IMG/VR virus record: IMGVR_UViG_3300008262_000066 | Coordinates: 1-64,000 of that record | From: a virus | Reading direction: 5' to 3' (one strand) | Length of the DNA: 64,000 nucleotides | Position numbers and translations under genes: made by a program | The notes under the pieces: model-generated | What the model saw: the letters and a program-made list of their open reading frames with translations, nothing else | Databases searched by the model: none | Told to the model about the DNA's origin: nothing | In this document: piece by piece, positions 18,673 through 25,552 of the stretch | Numbering within the stretch: position 1 is the stretch's first letter | Layout of the letters: the number at the start of each line of letters is the position of its first letter

Positions 18673-19424
18673 TCTATCTTACGCTTTTTGCCACCTAGTT
18701 GCCAACCATCATTGAGATATTGTTGTAGTACATCTTTCTTTACTTTCTTCTCAACATTGTCTTTGTTGATACTTATATTACCAAGAACGGCATTGGCTAC
18801 GTTTGCTCCATGTGTCTTTACTTTTGCTACACCTTTTTGTGTTATGGAACGCTTTAGTTTTTCTTCTTCACTCATAGGACCTTTTAGTTTACCTTTAAGT
18901 GCTAACGATATATTCTGTTTGGCTTGTTCGCTTCTTTTAGTACCAGTAACTGTAGCTACTCGGTCCGCAATCCATTTAGTTTTTGTTTCAGGTGACATTT
19001 GTTTTCTATTTTTTGTTCTTTCACGTTGTTTTTCTAATTCTTCACCCTTTAATTTTCTACCTTTATTCCAAGCAGGCCTGCCCTTCATTCTTTTACTGTG
19101 ATTCTCTGCGTGTTCTATTCTATAATTTTCATATACTCTTGCTGTGATTTTTGTATGGTATCTTTGTTGATATCTATTCTCTGCTTTCATTCCATTGAGT
19201 GCATATAGCATTTTACTTCTATCTTCACCTTCTGTCATTTTAATCAGTAACCAATGACATATGAAATGTTCTCTTGCTGTAAGTTCTACTAGATTTTCTT
19301 TGTCATTGCTACCTCCCATTGATTGGGGGATAACATGATGTAGTTCAGTATATCCTTCAGTAATGCGTTGCTTGGCATTAGAAGTTATCTTATGATAGAG
19401 TTTGGAATATTTGTTTATTAGCAT
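18669..19424 (-). CDS. HNH homing endonuclease with NUMOD3-like repeats
   Basis: A free-standing DNA endonuclease of the phage homing type, 251 aa from ATG 19424. A GTG eight codons upstream is possible but overlaps the promoter-like motif. The HNH core is ELHHVIPQSMGG (His 29-30), followed by NLVELTAREHFICHWLL with Asn 44, His 53 and His 57. The C-terminal half holds lysine-rich NUMOD3-type DNA-binding repeats (RPAWNKGRKL, LALKGKLKGPMSEEEK). The C-terminal QYLNDGWQLGG resembles tails of such enzymes. It lies just after the capsid gene terminator and has its own promoter-like motif and terminator, so it looks like an independent cassette. It probably spreads itself and flanking DNA between phages by cutting relatives lacking it. 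Confidence 0.85.
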   Translation of the reverse strand: MLINKYSKLYHKITSNAKQRITEGYTELHHVIPQSMGGSNDKENLVELTAREHFICHWLLIKMTEGEDRSKMLYALNGMKAENRYQQRYHTKITARVYENYRIEHAENHSKRMKGRPAWNKGRKLKGEELEKQRERTKNRKQMSPETKTKWIADRVATVTGTKRSEQAKQNISLALKGKLKGPMSEEEKLKRSITQKGVAKVKTHGANVANAVLGNISINKDNVEKKVKKDVLQQYLNDGWQLGGKKRKIE

Positions 19425-19427
19425 AAT

Positions 19428-19437
19428 AGTATTTATG
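19428..19437 (-). promoter_or_regulatory. Late-promoter-like motif directly before the HNH gene
   Basis: The minus strand reads CATAAATACT only three bases before the ATG. If it is a promoter, the transcript would be almost leaderless. Confidence 0.35.
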
Positions 19438-19468
19438 TAAAATCTCACGTTCCACTAATTTTGTACAC

Positions 19469-19490
19469 AAAAAAGGGCACTTTCGTGCCC
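19469..19490 (-). terminator. 23t: Strong intrinsic terminator after the major capsid gene
   Basis: The minus strand reads GGGCAC-GAAA-GTGCCC then TTTTTT: a GC-rich 6-bp stem with a GNRA tetraloop. It lies 46 bases beyond the capsid gene stop. The arrangement insulates the highly expressed capsid gene from the accessory genes. Confidence 0.9.
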
Positions 19491-19535
19491 CTTTTGTTGA
19501 AAACTACATAAAGTAGCTCTCGTAAGTGATTGATT

Positions 19536-20732
19536 TCACTGAAAAGTTAAATTGCTGACCGCAATTTCCCCTAGATAATCAGCCGCATTACCAAATGATG
19601 ATGCTGTGTTTGTTAACTCAACATAACCATAACGAGTCATGAAACTAACTACTGGTTCGAATGTACTAGGATCTAGAACAACACCAGAACTCATCAATGG
19701 GATGTATGGGCAATAGAATGCCGCTGCATCTGTCTCAGATGAACCTTTGTAACCAACTAATACTGGTTGTGTGTCTTGTGCATAGCTGTTAACAAAAACA
19801 CGCATAGCACCGTTCAATGTACCAACGAACTTAGTGTTAGTTGGAGCTTCGAATGTGCCTTCTGTAGTACGAGCAAATGCAGAAGTAGTTGCAGATTGCA
19901 ATACTGTTAATGCAGCTGGAGATACAACAGCCCAGTTACCTGCGCCACGACGTGTACGTTGGGCGATCAAGTTAGCAACACGATTGATAAGAACGGCTAG
20001 GGCAGCGTGTTCGTCACCAACAAATGTAGCTGTACCAGATACAGTAGCTTGGTTAAATGTAAATTCAGTTGTAGCCAATGAAGATAGGCTTAAAAGAATT
20101 TCTTGGTCAATCTCAGCAGTAATCTCTTGTGCAAGAGCTGCCATGATTTCTGCTTCAACGTCAATACCATGTTGAGACTGAGCATCTTGTGCTGCCTCAA
20201 ATGTCCAACGTGCTTGCAACTTACGTGATTTAGCTTCAACAGCTTGACGCAAGATTTGTACGCTGATTTGCTTACCGCCGTTACCTTCTAAGGCAGCAGT
20301 ATCATTAGCTGTATAAGAGCTAGTTGATGATGTACCGTAAGGTGTGCGTGAATAAGCTTCAGCAATCTTGAATGGGCTTAATGCCTCTTCACCTGCTGAA
20401 ACACTTGTACCTGCTGCACTGTTGTCTGTTAAAGACTGAGCATAGCGAACACGTAGAGTGTGAATTTGACCTACTGGACCCGTCATTGGCTGAACGCCTA
20501 CCAACTCGTTAGCGATAACTGTTGGCATTACACGACGGATAACTGGTAGAATCACACGGTTTAATGTAGCGATATTACCTGCTGTAGTCGTACCAGCTGA
20601 TGACTCAGATAGTAGTGACTTCTTAGTGTTTTCTAAAATAACACTCATTGTTGAGCGGCGAGTACCTTTAAGACCTTCGAGTAGGGCTTCTTTGGTCTCG
20701 TCCCAACGGCTTTCTAATAGAACTTGTGACAT
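19536..20732 (-). CDS. gp23: Major capsid protein, T4 gp23 family
   Basis: Forms the hexamers of the icosahedral head. The 398 residues include family segments such as LNRVILPVIRRVMPTVIANELVGVQPM, the GPVGQIHTLRVRYA strand and the C-terminal SFMTRYGYVELTN. An N-terminal propeptide ends with candidate gp21 cleavage sites of the LxE type, best LSE at 41-43 just before the conserved body. At 398 aa it is clearly shorter than T4 gp23 (521 aa), so surface insertions of the T4 protein are probably absent. The start ATG (20732) has a strong AGGAGA. It lies directly after the scaffold gene, as in T4, and is followed by a strong terminator. Confidence 0.95.
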   Translation of the reverse strand: MSQVLLESRWDETKEALLEGLKGTRRSTMSVILENTKKSLLSESSAGTTTAGNIATLNRVILPVIRRVMPTVIANELVGVQPMTGPVGQIHTLRVRYAQSLTDNSAAGTSVSAGEEALSPFKIAEAYSRTPYGTSSTSSYTANDTAALEGNGGKQISVQILRQAVEAKSRKLQARWTFEAAQDAQSQHGIDVEAEIMAALAQEITAEIDQEILLSLSSLATTEFTFNQATVSGTATFVGDEHAALAVLINRVANLIAQRTRRGAGNWAVVSPAALTVLQSATTSAFARTTEGTFEAPTNTKFVGTLNGAMRVFVNSYAQDTQPVLVGYKGSSETDAAAFYCPYIPLMSSGVVLDPSTFEPVVSFMTRYGYVELTNTASSFGNAADYLGEIAVSNLTFQ

Positions 20733-20762
20733 TTATATTTCTCCTAAATTATGTCTTTAAAA

Positions 20763-21866
20763 TTAAAGCCCTGCCAAACGTTTAATGTCTATAACGTTGT
20801 CACGTACTTCGACTTCAACATATTGTTTTACGGCAGCTTTATCCCCAGTCATAGCTTTTACACTCTCTGACAGAACAGGCTTTTTCACCTCTTTCTTCTC
20901 AGTAATGTTTTGAAGCACTGCTGGTAGATACTTATCGAAAGCGGCCTGTAGACGAGGCGTTTGGACGCTTTCTAGTAAGTCTTTCATTACCTTTGCTTTT
21001 TCCTCATTTAGAGTTCCTAGCAATTCATCCATAGCTTTTTGACGGCTATTAGATTCTTTGATAATTTTGACTTCACGTTCTTTTGATTCAATCAACTTTT
21101 TAGCTTGACTGATTGTTTTGATGGATTCGGCAATTTGCTGATCCTTTTGCGTTAATGCAGACATTAACTTACGTGTTTCTGCTTTCTCATTTAAATGAGT
21201 AACAGAGAACTCGCTTGCAAAAGATTCAAAAATCTTACGACCAAAATCGTTTTCACGTGCGGTCTTAATATCTTCTTTCAATTGTCCTAATTCACTCTTG
21301 AGATGTTTAGCTACAGATTCGTTCATTCTCTTAGCACTTTCAGCAACAAAACGTGCTTTCAATGTTTCGAGTTGTTTACGACCTTCAGCAACTAACTTAA
21401 CCTTTGCTTCAACTACAGCTTGTTTGTCTTGTGAGAATTCTTTGATTTCACGTGCTAAAGCATGAACAATAAATTGCTCTAACTTTTGCTGACTCTCTAG
21501 TTGAAGTTTGCGTTCTGCACGTAGTTCTTTAATTTCTTCGGATAGTTTAGTAACCATAAAATTATTGAACTTGGCTGCGTTTTCACTTAGCTTTTGTTTT
21601 GCTTTTACGCGGTCTTCATTCATTGCTTGTCTTTCAGCTTGAAATTCTTCAATTTCAGTTGATAGACCATCTGTAACCATCTTATCAAGGGCTTCCACCA
21701 TTACGGACTTATCGTGTTCATAACGCTGTGCAAATTCCTCGCGGAGCTCTGCACGTACTTGTTCGCGGGCTTCATTTAACTTAGACTCCCAAGCTTCGTT
21801 TAAAGCTTGACCAGTTTCATCATTAATTAGACCACTTTCAAGTAATGGTTTGATAGCATCAAACAT
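20763..21866 (-). CDS. gp22: Prohead scaffolding core protein, gp22-like
   Basis: The main internal scaffold around which capsid protein assembles; removed by the gp21 protease. The 367 residues are almost entirely charged, helical and coiled-coil-like (EFQAERQAMNEDRVKAKQKL and so on), with several LxE tripeptides available for cleavage. It is longer than T4 gp22 (269 aa). The start ATG (21866) has AAGGGGAA upstream. The position between protease gp21 and capsid gp23 is the T4 order. Assignment rests on composition plus position. Confidence 0.88.
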   Translation of the reverse strand: MFDAIKPLLESGLINDETGQALNEAWESKLNEAREQVRAELREEFAQRYEHDKSVMVEALDKMVTDGLSTEIEEFQAERQAMNEDRVKAKQKLSENAAKFNNFMVTKLSEEIKELRAERKLQLESQQKLEQFIVHALAREIKEFSQDKQAVVEAKVKLVAEGRKQLETLKARFVAESAKRMNESVAKHLKSELGQLKEDIKTARENDFGRKIFESFASEFSVTHLNEKAETRKLMSALTQKDQQIAESIKTISQAKKLIESKEREVKIIKESNSRQKAMDELLGTLNEEKAKVMKDLLESVQTPRLQAAFDKYLPAVLQNITEKKEVKKPVLSESVKAMTGDKAAVKQYVEVEVRDNVIDIKRLAGL

Positions 21867-21878
21867 GCTTATTCCCCT

Positions 21879-22517
21879 TTATTTGATTTTGAGATCCTTG
21901 ATGAGGCGCATTACTTCCTCTTTCAAGTATCTCTGTACTTTACTGTCGTTTTGTGCATCTTTTGCAATATCCAACATTCTATGACCATGACGCATATTCA
22001 TCATGCCTTCATAAATTGCTTTAGGGTATGCATTTGGTGCACTTGGCTGTGCGACAATATCCACAGTGACTATTTCAAAGTCACTAACCTTTCCACTTGC
22101 GTCATCAACGTTACCGCTGCCTCTGCTTGAAACACCTAATTTTACACCACTACTTAACATGGTAGAAACAAGTTCTCCCATTGGAGTAGGTAAAATCTTT
22201 AGTTTTCCGAATCCATTTGGTCCATCCATCCACATATTAGTAATCATATGTGATACACGATCCAAATTGATTTTTAAATCATCCGGGTGATCTACTTCAC
22301 CTAATACAGAATGTCCTTCAGTAATCTGCTCGTTTAGAGTTCCGACGGCTGCTTCAATTTCGGGAACAGGATACACACGCTCATTAGCGTTGCGTACCCC
22401 ACCCTGGATGAAGATCCCCTTCATATAAAGGGACTTCTTATCACCATCTTCCTTAACACTCTCCACGACCATATTTGCTCGGTCGAATGTTAAGTTCTCT
22501 CTAAGATACAAAGCCAT
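21879..22517 (-). CDS. gp21: Prohead maturation protease, gp21 family (peptidase S80)
   Basis: Serine protease that processes scaffold and capsid precursors during head maturation. The 212 residues show the family signatures NANERVYP, GEVDHPDD with the likely catalytic His 77, and KLGVSSRGSG with the likely catalytic Ser 130/131. A C-terminal helix (YLKEEVMRLIKDLKIK) follows. The length equals that of T4 gp21 (212 aa). The ribosome site before ATG 22517 is weak (TGAGAT). The neighbours (prohead core upstream, scaffold 12 bases downstream) are as in T4. Confidence 0.95.
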   Translation of the reverse strand: MALYLRENLTFDRANMVVESVKEDGDKKSLYMKGIFIQGGVRNANERVYPVPEIEAAVGTLNEQITEGHSVLGEVDHPDDLKINLDRVSHMITNMWMDGPNGFGKLKILPTPMGELVSTMLSSGVKLGVSSRGSGNVDDASGKVSDFEIVTVDIVAQPSAPNAYPKAIYEGMMNMRHGHRMLDIAKDAQNDSKVQRYLKEEVMRLIKDLKIK

Positions 22518-22531
22518 TATCTCAGGTATCC

Positions 22532-23392
22532 TTACTTCTTAATAATCTTCTTAACAGACTTTTTAGATTCTGCTACTGGGCTTCTCTTGTCTGCACCGTC
22601 ATCACCATGCTTTGGCTTTGGAGCTGCTTCTAAATCAGCTTTCTTACCACCGGGAGCATTTTTGAATTGACCTGCACCTTTAACATCTTTAGTAGCTGGG
22701 TTCAATAGTCCACCTTGTGTACCACCTTTACCACCATCACCAGATGTGAAGTTTACAGCTTTAGCGCCATTACCAGAAATCTTAGTACCACCGCTTACTG
22801 GGCTCTTTGGTTGAGCACCATTGTCACCGTGTGTTACAGAAACTTTCTGTAATTGTACAGCTTCCATCATAGCGGCTTCTTCGTCTTCGTCGTCCATGTC
22901 GTCCATGCCTTCTTCGTCGTCCATGTCGTCCATGCCTTCTTCGTCACCGCCAAATTCGTCACCGTCTTCGTCGCCCATCATTTCTTCGAATTCAGCCATC
23001 AATTCATCAAGCTTGTCTTCTAAGTCAACAACGCGGTCTTCTAAAGACTCTTCGCCCATATCACCTTCGTCACCGAATTCTTCTTCACCGCCGAATTCTT
23101 CTTCGTCTTCGACCATGCCTTCTTCTTCGACACCGATTTCATCTAGTAAGCTTTCGACTGTGTCCATGCTTCCGCCGCCCATCTCGTCAAGACCTTCTTC
23201 GAGGTCTTCTTCACCCTCTTCTAGTTCTTCGTCTTTTGCTTCTTCGAGGTCTTCTTCAGCCTCTTCGTACATCATTGATTCATAAATCTCGCGGCTTTTC
23301 TCAACTACGATATCGTGAAATAATGCACGTGCTTGTTCTTCGTTCTCATTGATAATTAACTCAATAAGTGATTCAAATTTTTTGTTATCCAT
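22532..23392 (-). CDS. gp68: Highly acidic prohead core protein at the gp68 position
   Basis: 286 aa from ATG 23392, chosen because AGGAGAAC lies just upstream (23398-23405). A TTG further up extends the frame but has no such site. The N-terminal ~45 residues (NKKFESLIELIINENEEQ, ALFHDIVVEKSREIYESM) resemble prohead-core proteins of aquatic T4-like phages. The middle is an extreme Asp/Glu tract with short repeats (EEGMDDMDDE twice). The C-terminus is Gly/Lys-rich (SKKSVKKIIKK). Strong negative charge and position between portal and protease fit an internal core component. gp68 is assigned by position; homology to T4 gp68 itself was not established. Confidence 0.7.
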   Translation of the reverse strand: MDNKKFESLIELIINENEEQARALFHDIVVEKSREIYESMMYEEAEEDLEEAKDEELEEGEEDLEEGLDEMGGGSMDTVESLLDEIGVEEEGMVEDEEEFGGEEEFGDEGDMGEESLEDRVVDLEDKLDELMAEFEEMMGDEDGDEFGGDEEGMDDMDDEEGMDDMDDEDEEAAMMEAVQLQKVSVTHGDNGAQPKSPVSGGTKISGNGAKAVNFTSGDGGKGGTQGGLLNPATKDVKGAGQFKNAPGGKKADLEAAPKPKHGDDGADKRSPVAESKKSVKKIIKK

Positions 23393-23471
23393 TGTTTGTT
23401 CTCCTGAAATAGAAATGGCTTGTGTAAAGTTATTTAGCGAGTAGTCGCCAAATATACTCAATAAGTGCTAT

Positions 23472-23493
23472 TTTTTTGCGTTTTTGCAAAAAA
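23472..23493. other. AT-rich hairpin between the gp67-like and gp68-like genes
   Basis: Inverted repeat TTTTTTGC / GCAAAAAA with a 6-base loop. Reads the same way on both strands; could be a weak terminator or an RNA-processing or stability element. Confidence 0.4.
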
Positions 23494-23509
23494 TATAGAG
23501 ATTTGGGTG

Positions 23510-23734
23510 TTATAATCCCGGTACGTCCGGTGAAACAGGTGTATACTGTTTACGGAGTTTTTTTAGATTTTGTGATTTTTCATAATTACGCACATCCACC
23601 ATCTTACGTAATTTACGAATTTGTCTAAGAGTTAATTTTGTTTTACGTGTTTCTTTCCACTTAGGTTTACTGTTATCAGTACTTTGATCCTGATAACCTT
23701 CTACCGCAGGCTCGAACATTTCAAATAATTTCAT
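23510..23734 (-). CDS. gp67: Small basic prohead-core-like protein at the gp67 position
   Basis: 74 aa, starting MKLFEMFEPAVEG and ending VSPDVPGL, with a central Lys/Arg-rich stretch (RKTKLTLRQIRKLRKM). It lies between the portal and the acidic core protein, the place of gene 67 in T4. A small basic partner of a very acidic core protein makes sense inside a prohead. The start follows the portal stop by 12 bases with no clear Shine-Dalgarno, so translation is probably coupled. Assigned by position and general similarity only. Confidence 0.6.
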   Translation of the reverse strand: MKLFEMFEPAVEGYQDQSTDNSKPKWKETRKTKLTLRQIRKLRKMVDVRNYEKSQNLKKLRKQYTPVSPDVPGL

Positions 23735-23739
23735 ATCAT

Positions 23740-23748
23740 TTATTTATC
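23740..23748 (-). promoter_or_regulatory. Late-promoter-like motif overlapping the portal gene stop
   Basis: The minus strand reads GATAAATAA, five bases before the gp67-like ATG and overlapping the portal stop codon. It may be chance, or a site giving near-leaderless messages. Confidence 0.25.
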
Positions 23749-25537
23749 ACATTGGCGGAGGAGGTAGTCCACCTGGGGCTGGCATTGGTGCCGGGCCTTC
23801 ACCTGGAGGCATTCCTTCCATTCCAGGAGGAGGAGCTTCCATATCTTCGTCAGGTAAATTGTCAGCAATTTCTTCATCAGAATCCATATCACCCGGACTA
23901 ATTCCAATACTACGTAAATCACTACCCTTGACTTCTGCATCTTCTGGTTTCTCACGTTCTTCAAACCATAGACGTTGATTTTCTTCAATTTCTTCTTCAG
24001 TTAGTCCCAAGAAACGTTGCATTGCAAAACGCTTACTCATATATGGAAACTGCTCCATTGTTTGGAATACTGATACACGTGCTGTATCTAATTCGCTTTG
24101 ACGATAGGCTGCAAAGTTCTGTGGTGAATTAAATTTAATATCAAATAAACCACTATCAATATTGAACCCTCTCCAACGCATAAACAACTTGAATTCGTCA
24201 TTTAATTTCTGACTTAGATAGTTCTGTAGTCTCTCACAATATTGATTGAAACGGAACTCTTGAATCATAGCAGTACCTACTCTACCATCACTTAATGGAG
24301 TAGGACTGTCTTCTGGACCTTGAGGTAAATAGCTACTTGGCACTCGTAAACCACGAGCTAACCTATTGTTGAAGTAACGTAAATCATCAATCTGACCTAA
24401 ATTATCACCACCGGGTAATGTAGTAACATCACTACCACGACCATCAGCAGTAACTGGGAAGAAGTAATCTTCATTCATTGACAATGGATTATATGTAGCA
24501 TCCATAATTGATTGACCACCCATTGCACTTGGAATACGTCTTTGGTGAATCTCGTTCTTTACTCTATCAACAAATGCCATTGCCATGTGACTTGGCATAT
24601 TACCAACGTCAATCTTAAAGACTCTACGCTCTGGTGCACGTTGTATACGATAGATTAAGATAGCATCTTCTAGTAATTCTTTTTGCTTATAAACTTTAAA
24701 GATGTTCTCTAAGATACTTTGACCGAAGGGCCAATATCTATCTAAACCCTCTGTTAAGCTTAAGTGTACAATATGTTTAGCATCGATAGCGGCTTCATTC
24801 ATACCTAAACTAAAACGACTACCTGTAGTATTATTAGGGCTAGATGGTACTGCATATCCTGCTCCAGCTTGACCGCCACCTGTTCCACCAAAGCCAGTAG
24901 CAGGACTCATACCAAAGTCAGTTGTAGTCTTTTCTGCTATACTTAGATTCTGTAAGTTAGGATTAATGTCTTTGATAACATACTGCTCAGGCTTCTTACC
25001 TTCACTTTCGTTAACAATAACTTTAGTAACTTTAGTCATGTCAACCCAGTATAACTTAAAGTTTTCTGGATCACGAATGAATACTTGATCTCCGTACTTA
25101 ATACTGTTACGGAATATTTTAAACACTCTAGTGTCTAGTTCATTCAATTTACACCATTGTTGTAATTGTTTCTTAAGAATCTCAACTTCATGTGATGTTG
25201 GTTCTTCACGAAATTCAAGCTCAAATGGAGTATTGTTTTGGTCATTTTTCTGAGTGCTAAACTCAGCAATAATATCTAAACATGCGTTTACTTCAGCATC
25301 AACATCCATCATTTCATATTGATTATAACGCTCAATACGATTTGGATGACCTGTATATACTTCGGGTAATCTGTTTTGATAGTTCTTATAGCCAAACTGG
25401 TCATTGTTCATTCCACCAGTTTGTGTCATATTCATTCCAGCGCCACTATTCCAGGCACCACGGTTGCTATTGCTACCTGAAATGGGACTCATCTGTCCTG
25501 TAGCATTAATACCGGTAAAACGCTTCTTATAAGTCAT
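23747..25537 (-). CDS. gp20: Portal vertex protein, gp20 family
   Basis: Forms the dodecameric portal through which DNA enters and the tail attaches. The 596 residues show the gp20 core: MMDVDAEVNACLDIIAEFST, RNSIKYGDQVFI, AIDAKHIVHLSLTEGLDRYWPFGQSILE, YRIQRAPERRVFKIDVGNMP and the conserved LPGGDNLGQIDDLRYFNNRLARGLRVP (each in shorter runs). The C-terminus is a proline/glycine/methionine-rich tail (PPPGMEGMPPGEGPAPMP) beyond the T4 length of 524 aa. It is the first gene of the head module on the minus strand, just downstream of the tape-measure gene. A late-promoter-like motif lies four bases before the ATG. Confidence 0.95.
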   Translation of the reverse strand: MTYKKRFTGINATGQMSPISGSNSNRGAWNSGAGMNMTQTGGMNNDQFGYKNYQNRLPEVYTGHPNRIERYNQYEMMDVDAEVNACLDIIAEFSTQKNDQNNTPFELEFREEPTSHEVEILKKQLQQWCKLNELDTRVFKIFRNSIKYGDQVFIRDPENFKLYWVDMTKVTKVIVNESEGKKPEQYVIKDINPNLQNLSIAEKTTTDFGMSPATGFGGTGGGQAGAGYAVPSSPNNTTGSRFSLGMNEAAIDAKHIVHLSLTEGLDRYWPFGQSILENIFKVYKQKELLEDAILIYRIQRAPERRVFKIDVGNMPSHMAMAFVDRVKNEIHQRRIPSAMGGQSIMDATYNPLSMNEDYFFPVTADGRGSDVTTLPGGDNLGQIDDLRYFNNRLARGLRVPSSYLPQGPEDSPTPLSDGRVGTAMIQEFRFNQYCERLQNYLSQKLNDEFKLFMRWRGFNIDSGLFDIKFNSPQNFAAYRQSELDTARVSVFQTMEQFPYMSKRFAMQRFLGLTEEEIEENQRLWFEEREKPEDAEVKGSDLRSIGISPGDMDSDEEIADNLPDEDMEAPPPGMEGMPPGEGPAPMPAPGGLPPPPM

Positions 25538-25541
25538 AATG

Positions 25542-25551
25542 AGTATTTATC
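25542..25551 (-). promoter_or_regulatory. Candidate late promoter for the head genes
   Basis: The minus strand reads GATAAATACT between the tape-measure stop and the portal ATG, four bases before the ATG. Same 10-mer as at 17741-17750. Confidence 0.45.
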
Positions 25552-25552
25552 G

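Noticed and set aside
19425-19448. GTG start for the HNH gene
   Set aside because: The added eight codons overlap the promoter-like motif and add nothing family-like; the ATG at 19424 is preferred.
20730-20742. ATATAAATG at the capsid gene start as a late promoter
   Set aside because: It overlaps the ATG itself and lacks the C/T after ATAAATA; more likely chance in AT-rich sequence.
22821-23285. Plus-strand frame of serine-rich protein opposite the acidic core gene
   Set aside because: It is the mirror of the Asp/Glu codon run of the gp68-like gene, with no ribosome site.
23393-23461. Upstream extension of the gp68-like gene to a TTG at 23461
   Set aside because: The ATG at 23392 has a strong AGGAG site at good distance; the TTG has none.
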